A stretch of 18,437 bases of DNA from Candidatus Aminicenantota bacterium (GCA_021161165.1 JAGHBF010000132.1:1-18437); one strand, 5' to 3'; counted from the first letter of the stretch, positions 7,118 through 15,249 are shown. Notes: generated from the sequence alone by a model not told the origin. Numbers and translations: made by a program.

Positions 7118-8046
7118 TGAAAGGAATAGCTCTTTGTGAAGACGAAATATATGACCAGCTTGCAAAGCACCTGGAGAAAGAGGAAATTGTACTTGTAAAA
7201 ATACCTTCTCCCAATGAAATATCTGATTTCAAGGATGAACTTATAATAGTTCAATTCCCTTTGCAAGACTTTACCCGCGGAGAGATTTTCGAGAATCTTG
7301 AGAAACTCTGGTTGAAAAGGGCTCCTGTTACAGTAATTATTAAAGGAAAAGATGTAAGAGTAAGAGAAAGGGACCTCAGGGAAAACGTGATAATTATGGA
7401 TGTAGATACTCCTGCAGAGGAAATGGCCAGAAAAATACTTTCCAAATTAAAGTCTCCCGATGTATTGCTTGTGAAGGGCCTGGAAGAATATGTTGCCAAA
7501 AATTATCAGAAAGCATATGAATACTGGATAACTTTAGCCAAATCCAGGAAAGCCCGGGGAACGAAAGTTTTTGAATACCTGAACATTGCCAGAAAGGAGT
7601 TTGAAGAAGCCGGGCTTGACATAAGCGAATTGAATGCAATTCTTGCATCAAATGTTGACCCTTACGAGGAAGGAATTAAATTATTTTCCACTGGCAAGAT
7701 GAAAGAAGCCTATAATTTTCTAAAAAAGGTTGATGAACACCATCCAAAATTCCTTCAGGCAAGAGCTCTTATTGAAAAAATAAAAGAAGAGATGGAACTG
7801 GAAGAAGCAGAAGAAGTTTTACACGAGGTTGAAAACCACATAGAAATTGAGTTTTCAGATGTATTTGAAAGGGTGAAAAAAAAACCAGAGGAAGACCTTT
7901 CTCCTACTCAAGCTTTCATTCTATCTTTAATAGATGGAAAAACATCTCTAAAAGAAATATTTCAGATCATGCCAATCACAGAAGATGAATTTAGACTCGC
8001 CATAAATTTCTTAATAGAGAAGGGATACATTAAAAGGAGGGAATAA
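7117..8046 (+). CDS. unnamed protein: receiver-like N-terminus, helical repeats, C-terminal winged-helix-like domain
   Basis: A 309-residue cytoplasmic protein with no name I can give. Residues 1-110 alternate strands and helices (IALCED, EIVLVKI, ELIIVQFP, PVTVIIKG, NVIIMDVD) like a response-regulator receiver fold. However, the position of the phosphoacceptor aspartate is occupied by VQFPLQ, so it would be a pseudo-receiver. Residues about 115-225 are helical and look TPR-like (VAKNYQKAYEYWITLAKS; KLFSTGKMKEAYNFLKKVD). An acidic linker (about 225-250) leads to residues 263-309, SPTQAFILSLIDGKTSLKEI...FLIEKGYIKR. These resemble the small winged-helix module often found with DUF4388/PATAN and TPR proteins. 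It is tightly coupled to glyA and proS, yet its likely role is signalling or scaffolding. A functional link to MglA/MglB in this window is conjecture. Confidence 0.6.
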   Translation: MKGIALCEDEIYDQLAKHLEKEEIVLVKIPSPNEISDFKDELIIVQFPLQDFTRGEIFENLEKLWLKRAPVTVIIKGKDVRVRERDLRENVIIMDVDTPAEEMARKILSKLKSPDVLLVKGLEEYVAKNYQKAYEYWITLAKSRKARGTKVFEYLNIARKEFEEAGLDISELNAILASNVDPYEEGIKLFSTGKMKEAYNFLKKVDEHHPKFLQARALIEKIKEEMELEEAEEVLHEVENHIEIEFSDVFERVKKKPEEDLSPTQAFILSLIDGKTSLKEIFQIMPITEDEFRLAINFLIEKGYIKRRE

Positions 8047-9492
8047 ATGGAGGAAAAACTGGTTCAGGAGATTCCAAGAAAGTCACAAGACCTATCCCAG
8101 TGGTATGTAGAAGTAATAAGAAGAGCGGAACTTGCAGATTACGCACCTATGAAGGGGATGATGGTCATCAGGCCATCAGGTTATGCTATATGGGAAAATA
8201 TACAGAGACTCCTTGACAGAAGATTCAAAGAGACAGGACATACAAACGCATATTTCCCACTTTTCATACCAGAAAGTTTTCTAAAAAAGGAAGCCGAACA
8301 TGTCGAAGGCTTCGCTCCTGAGGTGGCATGGGTAACTCACGGGGGACAGGAAGAACTGCAGGAACGCCTTGCTGTAAGACCTACCTCTGAGGCAATAATA
8401 TGTGCCATGTATTCCAAATGGGTAAGGTCATGGAGAGATCTGCCCATTCTTATAAATCAGTGGGCAAACGTTGTCAGGTGGGAAAAGGTTACAAGGCCTT
8501 TTCTGAGAACAACGGAATTTCTCTGGCAGGAAGGACATACTGTGCATGCCACCTACGAGGATGCTCAGGAAGAAGTTTTAAGAATTCTGAACATTTATAA
8601 AGAATTTATAGAAAACGAACTTGCCATAAAGGTTTATGCAGGAAAAAAATCGGATAGGGAAAAATTTGCAGGTGCCCTTGCCACTTATACCGTTGAGGCA
8701 CTTATGCCAGATGGGAAAGCTCTTCAGGCAGGTACTTCTCACAACCTCGGACAGAACTTCTCAAAAGCATTCGATATAAAATTTGAAGACAGGGACCAGA
8801 AATTGAAATATGCCTGGCAAACTTCCTGGGGAGTTTCCACAAGACTTGTTGGGGCTACAATTATGGTTCATGGCGACGATGATGGTCTTATACTTCCTCC
8901 ACACGTTGCTCCGTACCAGGCTGTGATTGTTCCAATTTTCAAAGTAAAAGATAAAGAAACAGTGCTTTCAGTAGCGGAAAATATTTATGAAAGGCTAAGG
9001 AAAAAATTTAGAACAGTATATGACTACAGGGAAGAATACACCCCCGGGTGGAAGTTTGCAGAATGGGAAATGAGAGGGGTTCCAATAAGAATTGAAATAG
9101 GACCAAGGGATATAAAAGAAAATTCTCTAATCTTTGTAAGAAGGGATACAAGGGAAAAGGTCAAAATAAACATGGATGAGGTGGAAGAAAAACTGGAGGA
9201 ATTACTTGAAGAGGTCCAGAAAAATCTATTTCAGAGGTCTGAAAAGTTCACGTTTGAAAACACAAGGGAAACTCTGGATTACAGCGAGCTAAAGGAGATT
9301 ATTGAGGAGAAAAGAGGATTTGTTATATCACCATGGTGTGGAGACCAGAAGTGTGAGTTAAAAGTTAAGGAAGAAACCAAAGCAACCATAAGATTAATAC
9401 CTTTAGATGAGGGAGATAAAATTGTGGGGAAAAAGTGCGTTGTTTGCGGCAAGCCTGCTAAGCATATTGCTTATTTTGCACGCGCATACTGA
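8047..9492 (+). CDS. proS: prolyl-tRNA synthetase, archaeal/eukaryotic type
   Basis: A 481-residue class II synthetase that charges tRNA-Pro. It lacks the large editing insertion of the E. coli-type enzyme and has the short ProS layout with a C-terminal zinc domain. Motif 1 lies around residues 37-75 (GMMVIRPSGYAIW...HTNAYFPLFIPE), motif 2 is RPFLRTTEFLWQEGHT, and motif 3 is the GVSTRLVGATIMVHGDDDG region. The anticodon-binding domain follows (VIVPIFKVKD...). The zinc ligands are probably Cys431, Cys436, Cys464 and Cys467 (CGDQKC and CVVCGKP). AGGAGG (8035-8040) precedes the ATG, which follows directly on the previous stop. Bacteria with this form include Thermus and Borrelia relatives. It ends with a typical aromatic tail (AYFARAY). 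Confidence 0.96.
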   Translation: MEEKLVQEIPRKSQDLSQWYVEVIRRAELADYAPMKGMMVIRPSGYAIWENIQRLLDRRFKETGHTNAYFPLFIPESFLKKEAEHVEGFAPEVAWVTHGGQEELQERLAVRPTSEAIICAMYSKWVRSWRDLPILINQWANVVRWEKVTRPFLRTTEFLWQEGHTVHATYEDAQEEVLRILNIYKEFIENELAIKVYAGKKSDREKFAGALATYTVEALMPDGKALQAGTSHNLGQNFSKAFDIKFEDRDQKLKYAWQTSWGVSTRLVGATIMVHGDDDGLILPPHVAPYQAVIVPIFKVKDKETVLSVAENIYERLRKKFRTVYDYREEYTPGWKFAEWEMRGVPIRIEIGPRDIKENSLIFVRRDTREKVKINMDEVEEKLEELLEEVQKNLFQRSEKFTFENTRETLDYSELKEIIEEKRGFVISPWCGDQKCELKVKEETKATIRLIPLDEGDKIVGKKCVVCGKPAKHIAYFARAY

Positions 9493-9493
9493 A

Positions 9494-10126
9494 ATGGATG
9501 AATACGAAAAACTCCGCAGACTTATGGTGGAAGAACAGATTATTAAAAGAGGTATAAAGGACAGAGAAGTTATAAGAGCAATGCTAAAAGTTCCCAGGGA
9601 AAAGTTCGTCCCTCCACAGGAACGAGGAAGTGCTTATGGAGATTTCCCTCTCCCAATAGGATATGGACAGACCATTTCTCAGCCCTATATAGTCGCTTAC
9701 ATGACCGAACAGCTGGAAGTAAAAAAAGGAGATAGAGTTCTTGAGATAGGCACTGGCTCAGGGTACCAATCGGCCATACTTGCCGAAATTGGCTGTGAAG
9801 TTTATACCGTAGAGCTGATAGAGGAACTCAGCAAAAGAGCACAGAGAATTATTAAAGAACTTGGATACAAAAACGTTCATTTTAAAATAGGGGATGGTTA
9901 TCAGGGATGGAAAGAGTATGCTCCTTATGATGCAATCATAGTTACAGCCGCTCCTCCAAGAATTCCAGAAAAACTCAAATATCAAATGAAAATAGGTGGA
10001 AGAATGGTGATACCTGTTGGTGATTATTATCAATACCTATATAAAATAGCACGAACAGGCAAAGATTCCTGGAAAAAGGAAAGGCTTATAGGCGTAAGTT
10101 TTGTTCCAATGGTGAGGGGAAATTGA
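9494..10126 (+). CDS. pcm: protein-L-isoaspartate O-methyltransferase
   Basis: A 210-residue SAM-dependent enzyme that methylates L-isoaspartyl residues and so starts repair of deamidated or isomerised proteins. Family signatures are VPREKFVP (33-40), PLPIGYGQTISQPYIVAYM (52-70), the SAM motif I VLEIGTGSGYQS (82-93), and APYDAIIVTAA further on. I chose ATG 9494, one base after the proS stop, because the protein then matches the usual PCMT start (LMVEEQIIKRGI). The frame also extends back to ATG 9407 inside proS, which would add a 29-residue sequence looking like a signal peptide (SALFAASLLSILLILHA). Neither ATG has a clear Shine-Dalgarno. The cytoplasmic form is preferred but not certain. Confidence 0.93.
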   Translation: MDEYEKLRRLMVEEQIIKRGIKDREVIRAMLKVPREKFVPPQERGSAYGDFPLPIGYGQTISQPYIVAYMTEQLEVKKGDRVLEIGTGSGYQSAILAEIGCEVYTVELIEELSKRAQRIIKELGYKNVHFKIGDGYQGWKEYAPYDAIIVTAAPPRIPEKLKYQMKIGGRMVIPVGDYYQYLYKIARTGKDSWKKERLIGVSFVPMVRGN

Positions 10127-10560
10127 ATTTATTGCTGGCAGTAGCTCTCTGGGCAACGGTCATATTCCCATCAGGAAATTATATTCAGGCAGAACTTGCC
10201 CTGAGTCCTGCACAATGGCAGCAGGGCTTGTCCGGAAGAAAAAAATTAGAAGAAAACAAGGGGATGCTTTTTGTTTTTCCTGAATCTTCCTATCAAACTT
10301 TCTGGATGAAAGATATGCGGTTCTCAATTGATATAATCTGGATTGATGAAAACTTTCAGATAGTTGGAATAGAAAAGAACGTTCCTCCCTGTCGCACATC
10401 AGAAGACAAGTGTCCGCTCTACTCTTCTCCCTTGCCTGTTAAGTACGTTCTTGAGACAAAAGCAGGGAAGGCTGAGAAGGAAAAGTTAAAAAAAGGTGAT
10501 ACTCTTCTTATTTCATTTCCTTCTTTAACTTCAGAAGAACGAGCTTCGAGACTTCCTTAA
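10123..10560 (+). CDS. exported DUF192 family protein
   Basis: A 145-residue DUF192 protein. The conserved core is visible: QQGLSGRKKL, GMLFVF, FWMKDMRFSIDIIWID, VPPC and KYVLETKAG. The N-terminus (MNLLLAVALWATVIF...) is a short hydrophobic segment consistent with a signal peptide, as is usual for the family; biochemical function is unknown. The start is TTG at 10123, overlapping the pcm TGA as TTGA, with GAGGGG three to four bases upstream, so translation is coupled to pcm. The last 17 codons run antisense through the 3' end of mglA, and that tail (SLTSEERASRLP) is outside the conserved domain. It is the last gene of the rpiB operon. Confidence 0.88.
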   Translation: MNLLLAVALWATVIFPSGNYIQAELALSPAQWQQGLSGRKKLEENKGMLFVFPESSYQTFWMKDMRFSIDIIWIDENFQIVGIEKNVPPCRTSEDKCPLYSSPLPVKYVLETKAGKAEKEKLKKGDTLLISFPSLTSEERASRLP

Positions 10561-11098
10561 GGGTTTCCATAACCCCTATTCCCCTTATTGCTACGGCCTC
10601 AACCACTGGTTCTCCCTTAAGGACGAGAATCTTCTTCATCTCTTCAGCAGGAACTATATTTGGAAGATCCCTTTTATTAAGCTGTAGAACATAGGGGAGG
10701 TTAGCAAAGGAATAGTCGTATTGTCTGAGATTCTCCTGCAGGTCTTCGAGACTTTCTATGTTTGCATCCATTCTTTCCTGTTGGGAGTCAGCAACAAAAA
10801 CCACTCCATCAACTCCACGAAGAATTATCTTTCTACTTTCTGAATAAAAAACCTGACCAGGAACAGTGTATAACTGAAACCTTATCTTGTAGCCCTTTAT
10901 TGTTCCAAGGTTAAGAGGAAGAACGTCAAAATATAAAGTTCTGTCACCCTGAGTGTTAAGAGTAACAAGTTCTCCCCTGCTCATAGGGGAAGTATGTTCA
11001 AATATATACTTTAGATTTGTGGTTTTTCCTCCGAGTCCTGGACCATAGTAAACTATCTTACAAATTAGCTCTTTCTGCCTGGGATTTAGCAATGCCAT
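10508..11098 (-). CDS. mglA: MglA-type Ras-like polarity GTPase
   Basis: A 196-residue small GTPase of the bacterial MglA group, which sets cell polarity and motility direction in Myxococcus and Thermus relatives. The P-loop is GPGLGGKT (19-26), preceded by CKIVYY. Switch-region DRTLYFDVLPL follows. The YTVPGQVFY block places Gln82 at the same number as the catalytic glutamine of M. xanthus MglA. Also visible are GVDGVVFVADSQ and the guanine-specificity NKRDLP. Length equals the family norm. An AGGAG site precedes the ATG. The mglB-like gene is immediately upstream, the usual mglBA order. The 3' end overlaps the DUF192 gene by 53 bp. What it polarises here is unknown, since no motility or pilus genes are in the window. 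Confidence 0.95.
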   Translation of the reverse strand: MALLNPRQKELICKIVYYGPGLGGKTTNLKYIFEHTSPMSRGELVTLNTQGDRTLYFDVLPLNLGTIKGYKIRFQLYTVPGQVFYSESRKIILRGVDGVVFVADSQQERMDANIESLEDLQENLRQYDYSFANLPYVLQLNKRDLPNIVPAEEMKKILVLKGEPVVEAVAIRGIGVMETLKEVSKLVLLKLKKEMK

Positions 11099-11113
11099 TT
11101 TTCTCTTTTACTC

Positions 11114-11602
11114 CTATTTGAATAAATTTTCAATATCTTCCTCAGATATGTCTTCGAAGGGACTTTCTCCCTCCCCCATTTTTTCTTTGTCCTGCTCCAT
11201 TTTTTCTTCAAGTCTTTTGAACACCTTTTCCAGTCTATTAGCTGCGTTTTTCGCCCTGAGTCTAACCAGCCCAAGTGAAGTCTTTTTGTCAAAAAGAACA
11301 GCTAAAATAAATTTGCTGGCTATGAGCGTCATATGAAGGTTTTCCCTTTCTCCTTCGTCAAATATCAAAGAAAATCCCTGCTCTCCCAGTAGTCTTGCCA
11401 GGCCTTCTGTGGCTGCTACGTTTCCTGCTACAAGGGAACCGAGGGAGGTGGTATCAACTCCATCTACCTCTCCTATAAATGCAATTGGTTGACCATTTTT
11501 TTCTACAATCAGAGCAATTCTGGAGTTGGTCTCCTCCTTTAATTGAAGTAGTATTCTTTTTATTTCTTCGTATTCTTCCCCGTATAATACAAGAAAACTC
11601 AT
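11114..11602 (-). CDS. mglB: MglB-like roadblock/LC7 protein
   Basis: A 162-residue protein whose first about 115 residues form a roadblock/LC7 domain (YEEIKRILLQLKEETNSRIALIVEKNGQPIAF..., TEGLARLLGE, ASKFILAVLFDK). MglB is the GTPase-activating partner of MglA and a homodimer. The gene directly upstream of mglA supports that role. The C-terminus is an unusual charged helix-rich tail (about 118-162) ending FEDISEEDIENLFK. A C-terminal helix is known to matter in MglB-MglA contacts, so the tail may do the same here. GGGAGGTGG precedes the ATG. It follows porB after about 27 bp on the same strand. Confidence 0.88.
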   Translation of the reverse strand: MSFLVLYGEEYEEIKRILLQLKEETNSRIALIVEKNGQPIAFIGEVDGVDTTSLGSLVAGNVAATEGLARLLGEQGFSLIFDEGERENLHMTLIASKFILAVLFDKKTSLGLVRLRAKNAANRLEKVFKRLEEKMEQDKEKMGEGESPFEDISEEDIENLFK

Positions 11603-11629
11603 ACCACCTCCCTCTTATTTTACAAATTA

Positions 11630-12565
11630 TTAAACCTTTGTCAACCTGACCAGTCTATCCCACTCTTCAAGAACTTTCTTGCGATATTCTTCTATCATCC
11701 ATTCATTACCGGGCTTGAACATGTGTGAGAATCTGCCCTGTGGTTTGAGCCATTCGGTAACATCCACTTCCTTTTTCGGATAATAATTGATCTTATATTT
11801 TCCATTTTCTACTTCGTAAAGGGGCCAGACCTTGCTTTCAACTGCTATTTTTGCAAGCTGAACTCCATCTTCAATTTTTGTTTTCCACTCTGTGGGACAT
11901 GGAATTAATACATTTATAAAAGCAGGGCCATCTATCTCAATGGCTTTTTGTGCTTTTTGAAAAAGGTCCTTCCAGTGGCTTACTGAAGCCTGTGCTGCAT
12001 AAATACCATGGGCGGCCATAATCTCAGTGAGATTTTTCCTCCACTGGAGCTTTCCTGGAATTTTACTTCCTGCAGGAGAAGTTGTTGCTGAAGCTCCAAA
12101 GGGTGTAGCTCCTGAACGTTGTCCACCGGTATTTGCATAGGACTGGTTGTCGTAGCAGATGTATACTATATCATGACCTCTTTCCATGGCGCCTGAAAGA
12201 GATTGTAAACCTATATCATAGGTTCCTCCGTCTCCTCCAAAGGCAACAATTTTTATTTTTTTGTCTCCACCCGGGAGTTTCCCTCTTCTTTTTAAAGCTT
12301 TATACGCAGCTTCTACTCCTGCTGCAGTAGCACCTGCATTTTCAAAGGCGTTGTGCATCCACGGAACCTTCCAGGCAGTGTAAGGAAATCCACTGGAGCA
12401 TACTTCAAGACATCCCGTTGCATTTACTGCAATGAGGGGATGCTCTGTTGCTCTTAATACCATTCTTAGCATTAAAGGAATCCCGCATCCTGGACACAGT
12501 CCGTGCCCGGATACGAATTTATCTTCCATTGCTGCCAGGTCTTTTAATCTTGCTCTTATAGCCAT
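11630..12565 (-). CDS. porB: pyruvate:ferredoxin oxidoreductase, beta subunit
   Basis: A 311-residue thiamine-diphosphate-binding subunit of the four-subunit POR. POR oxidises pyruvate with CoA to acetyl-CoA and CO2 and passes electrons to ferredoxin, or runs in reverse. Cluster cysteines are in HGLCPGCG, in GCLEVC and in LIPCPTE. The TPP motif is FGGDGGTYDIGLQSLSG with downstream YDNQSYANTGGQRSG. The overall sequence closely follows the Thermotoga PorB pattern (ATGCLEV, PYTAW, GRFSHMF at the C-terminus). AGGAGGT overlaps the porA stop and precedes the ATG. The substrate could be another 2-oxo acid, but the pyruvate assignment is favoured. Confidence 0.95.
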   Translation of the reverse strand: MAIRARLKDLAAMEDKFVSGHGLCPGCGIPLMLRMVLRATEHPLIAVNATGCLEVCSSGFPYTAWKVPWMHNAFENAGATAAGVEAAYKALKRRGKLPGGDKKIKIVAFGGDGGTYDIGLQSLSGAMERGHDIVYICYDNQSYANTGGQRSGATPFGASATTSPAGSKIPGKLQWRKNLTEIMAAHGIYAAQASVSHWKDLFQKAQKAIEIDGPAFINVLIPCPTEWKTKIEDGVQLAKIAVESKVWPLYEVENGKYKINYYPKKEVDVTEWLKPQGRFSHMFKPGNEWMIEEYRKKVLEEWDRLVRLTKV

Positions 12566-12575
12566 CTTATACCTC

Positions 12576-13757
12576 CTATTCTCTAAGGTTAATATAGGAG
12601 AGAAGTTCTCCCCTTTCCCCTGTGGCTGCTATCTTTTCAAGTCTATCATAAACTTCAGCTATGTGATGTGGGGCAATATCTCTTCCACCAAGCCCATAGA
12701 TATAATCAACCAGAATGGGTTTGTTTGTATATTCATAAAGGGATGCCCTTACGTCCGTGAATAGAGGACCACCAACTCCACCAGGACTAGCAGCCCTGTC
12801 AAGAACAGCTACTGCTTTGAGGTTTGAAAGGACATCCGCAACTTCTTTTGCAGGGAAAGGTCTATATACCCTGAGTTTCATAAGTCCCACTTTTTTACCC
12901 TTGCTTCTGAGTTCGTCAACAACAACTTTAGCAGTTCCGGCAGTAGAGCCAAGAACAACTATCGCGACTTCCGCATCGTCCATTTTGTAAAGTTCAAAGA
13001 ATCCGTATTCTCTACCAAATTCTTTTTTAAATTCTTCTGCCACTTCAAGAATTACCTTAGGAGCATTTTCAATACCAACAAATTGACTCCTTTTATGTTC
13101 GAAGTAGTAGTCAGTAAAATCTATAGGCCCTATAGTGATGGGATTCTCAACATCCAGTAGAGTATAAAGTGGTTCTCTTTCGCCTACAAAGGCTTTAACC
13201 TTTTCATCCTCCTCCACAAACATATCCTGGATTGCATGAGAAAGAATGAATCCGTCCATAGTAACAAGCACAGGTGTGGAAACATCTTTATGTTCACCTA
13301 TTCTGAATGCCTGAATCACATTGTCATAGGCCTCCTGGGAATTTTCCGAATGAATCTGAATCCATCCCGAATCCCTTACTCCCATGACATCAGAATGATC
13401 TCCGTGTATATTTATAGGAGCAGAAAGGGCTCTATTTGCAATTCCTGCAACTATTGGAAGTCTGAGAGAAGAGGCTATGTAAAGTATTTCAAACATAAGG
13501 GCAAGACCCTGTGATGCGGTTGCTGTAAATACCCTTGCCCCTGCCGCAGAAGCTCCCACACACATTGACATTGCTGAATGTTCACTTTCAGGGGTAACAA
13601 ATTCCGTTGTCATAAGCCCATCTGATACGAATTTTGCTATATATTCAACTATCGCAGTAGAAGGTGTAATTGGATAGGCAGCCACCACATCAGGATTTAT
13701 TTGCCTTATTGCTTCAGCTATTGCTGCGTTTCCGTTTAAAACTCTTTTTGTTGCCAT
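12576..13757 (-). CDS. porA: pyruvate:ferredoxin oxidoreductase, alpha subunit
   Basis: A 393-residue alpha subunit of the same complex. Hallmarks are AAYPITPSTAIVEYIA near residue 30, VTPESEHSAMSMCVGASAAGAR, FTATASQGLALM and IANRALSAPINIHGDHSDVMGVRDSG (two adjoining blocks). At the C-terminal end are VLDRAASPGG and IYGLGGRDI. The size is normal for PorA. The frame extends 22 codons further upstream, but ATG 13757 (MATKRVLNGN) is chosen because AAGGAGGGG lies at proper spacing and the extension runs into the 3' end of porD. It is part of porG-porD-porA-porB, the order found in Thermotoga-like operons. Confidence 0.95.
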   Translation of the reverse strand: MATKRVLNGNAAIAEAIRQINPDVVAAYPITPSTAIVEYIAKFVSDGLMTTEFVTPESEHSAMSMCVGASAAGARVFTATASQGLALMFEILYIASSLRLPIVAGIANRALSAPINIHGDHSDVMGVRDSGWIQIHSENSQEAYDNVIQAFRIGEHKDVSTPVLVTMDGFILSHAIQDMFVEEDEKVKAFVGEREPLYTLLDVENPITIGPIDFTDYYFEHKRSQFVGIENAPKVILEVAEEFKKEFGREYGFFELYKMDDAEVAIVVLGSTAGTAKVVVDELRSKGKKVGLMKLRVYRPFPAKEVADVLSNLKAVAVLDRAASPGGVGGPLFTDVRASLYEYTNKPILVDYIYGLGGRDIAPHHIAEVYDRLEKIAATGERGELLSYINLRE

Positions 13758-13768
13758 TTTTCCCCTCC

Positions 13769-14065
13769 TTAAAGTTTCTGTTCTTCTTTTTCCATTGTCA
13801 GACTCTTGGGATCTGTAGGGCATTCCACTGTGCAGATTCCGCAGCCTTTACAATAATCGTAATTAATTCCCTTCATTTTACCATCCTCTACTATTATTGC
13901 ATTGTCAGGACAGTAAACCCAGCAGAATAAACAATGGATACAATGTTCCGCATGGAATACAGGCTTTAAACCACCTCTAAATGTGCCAGTCTTGACTTCC
14001 ATAAAATTCCCGGGCCATGGATTTATAGCACCGGGAGGTAATTCTTTCCAACCCATCTTTTTCAT
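13769..14065 (-). CDS. porD: pyruvate:ferredoxin oxidoreductase, delta (ferredoxin) subunit
   Basis: A 98-residue 2x[4Fe-4S] ferredoxin-like subunit that relays electrons from the catalytic subunits. Two clusters are visible: CIHCLFCWVYCP (about 42-53) and CKGCGICTVECP (about 72-83). The N-terminal GWKELPPGA segment is typical of PorD. Its ATG overlaps the porG stop (ATGA), giving coupled translation. Length is close to the family norm. Confidence 0.95.
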   Translation of the reverse strand: MKKMGWKELPPGAINPWPGNFMEVKTGTFRGGLKPVFHAEHCIHCLFCWVYCPDNAIIVEDGKMKGINYDYCKGCGICTVECPTDPKSLTMEKEEQKL

Positions 14066-14634
14066 AGCCCTTTTACCTCCTTTATAGCTCTGTCAATTGT
14101 CCTGAGGTTTGCTTCAACCACGGACTCCTTGAATCTCTTGGAAAGAAGGTTTTTGATCAATTCTTTGAATCTCTCCACTGAAAGCCCACCAGCTGTCTTG
14201 AAAAACGCTGCAAGAACAGGGATGTTGGGTATAGACCTTCCTATTTCCTCAAGAGCTATTGTAGTTGCATCTACTGCAAACACTTTGTTTGATTTAATAC
14301 CGAGTTTCTCCTTTATCTTTGCCGGCTCAAAGGGAGCATTGAAAAGGAAATAGGTATTCTCATCGGTTCCACCTGTAATTGGAACTTCACCTATAAGAGT
14401 GGGGTCAGTAACTATAACCATATCCGGTTTTTCAACCTCACTGTGAACCCTGATTTCCTGGTCAGAAATCCTTGTGTAAGCCTCAATAGGAGCCCCTCTT
14501 TTTTCAGCCCCGAAATGAGGAAAAGCCTGGACATGCTTTCCCTCGATTGCCATAACTTCGGCAAGAAGCTGGGAGGCTGTTACAACGCCCTGACCAGCCC
14601 TGCCGTGCCATCGCACTTCAATCATTCCGTACAT
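14062..14634 (-). CDS. porG: pyruvate:ferredoxin oxidoreductase, gamma subunit
   Basis: A 190-residue gamma subunit. It has the family start IEVRWHGRAGQGVVTASQ, followed by AFPHFGAEKRGAPIEAYTRIS and a Rossmann-like body; gamma subunits can be shared with related 2-oxoacid oxidoreductases. GAGGTGG lies six bases before the ATG at 14634, favouring it over the internal ATG at codon 4. It follows recR after only about 12 bases on the same strand, so the POR genes seem to be read from the upstream dnaX-ybaB-recR transcript unless an internal promoter exists. I saw no convincing one. Confidence 0.93.
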   Translation of the reverse strand: MYGMIEVRWHGRAGQGVVTASQLLAEVMAIEGKHVQAFPHFGAEKRGAPIEAYTRISDQEIRVHSEVEKPDMVIVTDPTLIGEVPITGGTDENTYFLFNAPFEPAKIKEKLGIKSNKVFAVDATTIALEEIGRSIPNIPVLAAFFKTAGGLSVERFKELIKNLLSKRFKESVVEANLRTIDRAIKEVKGL

Positions 14635-14646
14635 GAGACCACCTCT

Positions 14647-15249
14647 TTATTTAATTTTTTTACGAGATCTAATTGACTCTTTTATTGTCACGAAATCAGT
14701 ATACTCCAAACTCCCCCCTATTGGCAACCCTATACCTATTCTTGTAATGCTAATTTTATAATTTGATAAAAGACTTATGAGATAATGAGCGGTTATCTCT
14801 CCTTCATGGGTAGGGTTAAGAGCTATTATAACTTCCTTTATACCTTCATTTTTTATTCTCTCGCCTATATCTTTTACATTCAGGTCATCTGCTCCTATCC
14901 CATCTATAGCGGATATTACACCTCCTAAAACATGGTATTTTCCATTGTATATTCCTGTACTTTCAATTGCAGCTACATCAATTGGTTTTTCCACTATACA
15001 TAGTTTTGTGGAATCCCTTTCTTCAGATGAACATATATGGCATGGGTCTGTTTCGGAAAGATTGTGACATATCGAACATACCTTTGTTTTTCTCTTTGCG
15101 CGGATGAAAGCCTGGGCGATTTCAGAGACCTTCTTTTCATCCATGGAAATTACATGGAAAGCAATTCTCTGAGCAGTTTTTCTTCCTATTCCTGGAATTT
15201 GGCTCAGGGTTGCTATCAATTTTTCAAGTGCCCTCGGATACCTGTACAT
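14647..15249 (-). CDS. recR: recombination mediator protein RecR
   Basis: A 200-residue RecR, which works with RecF/RecO to load RecA at gaps in single-stranded DNA. It has the helix-hairpin-helix segment (IPGIGRKTAQRIAFH, 18-32), a four-cysteine zinc finger (Cys58, 61, 70, 73) and a Toprim domain beginning at LCIVEKPIDV (Glu87). This is followed by YHVLGG and the conserved A-x-D-G-I-G region. Length is standard. The ATG shares one base with the ybaB stop (TGATG), showing tight coupling in the dnaX-ybaB-recR cassette. Confidence 0.97.
   Translation of the reverse strand: MYRYPRALEKLIATLSQIPGIGRKTAQRIAFHVISMDEKKVSEIAQAFIRAKRKTKVCSICHNLSETDPCHICSSEERDSTKLCIVEKPIDVAAIESTGIYNGKYHVLGGVISAIDGIGADDLNVKDIGERIKNEGIKEVIIALNPTHEGEITAHYLISLLSNYKISITRIGIGLPIGGSLEYTDFVTIKESIRSRKKIK

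Noticed and set aside
9407..9493. Longer pcm start used as the annotated start
   Set aside because: Overlaps the conserved ProRS zinc motif by 86 bases and has no Shine-Dalgarno; kept only as a finding.
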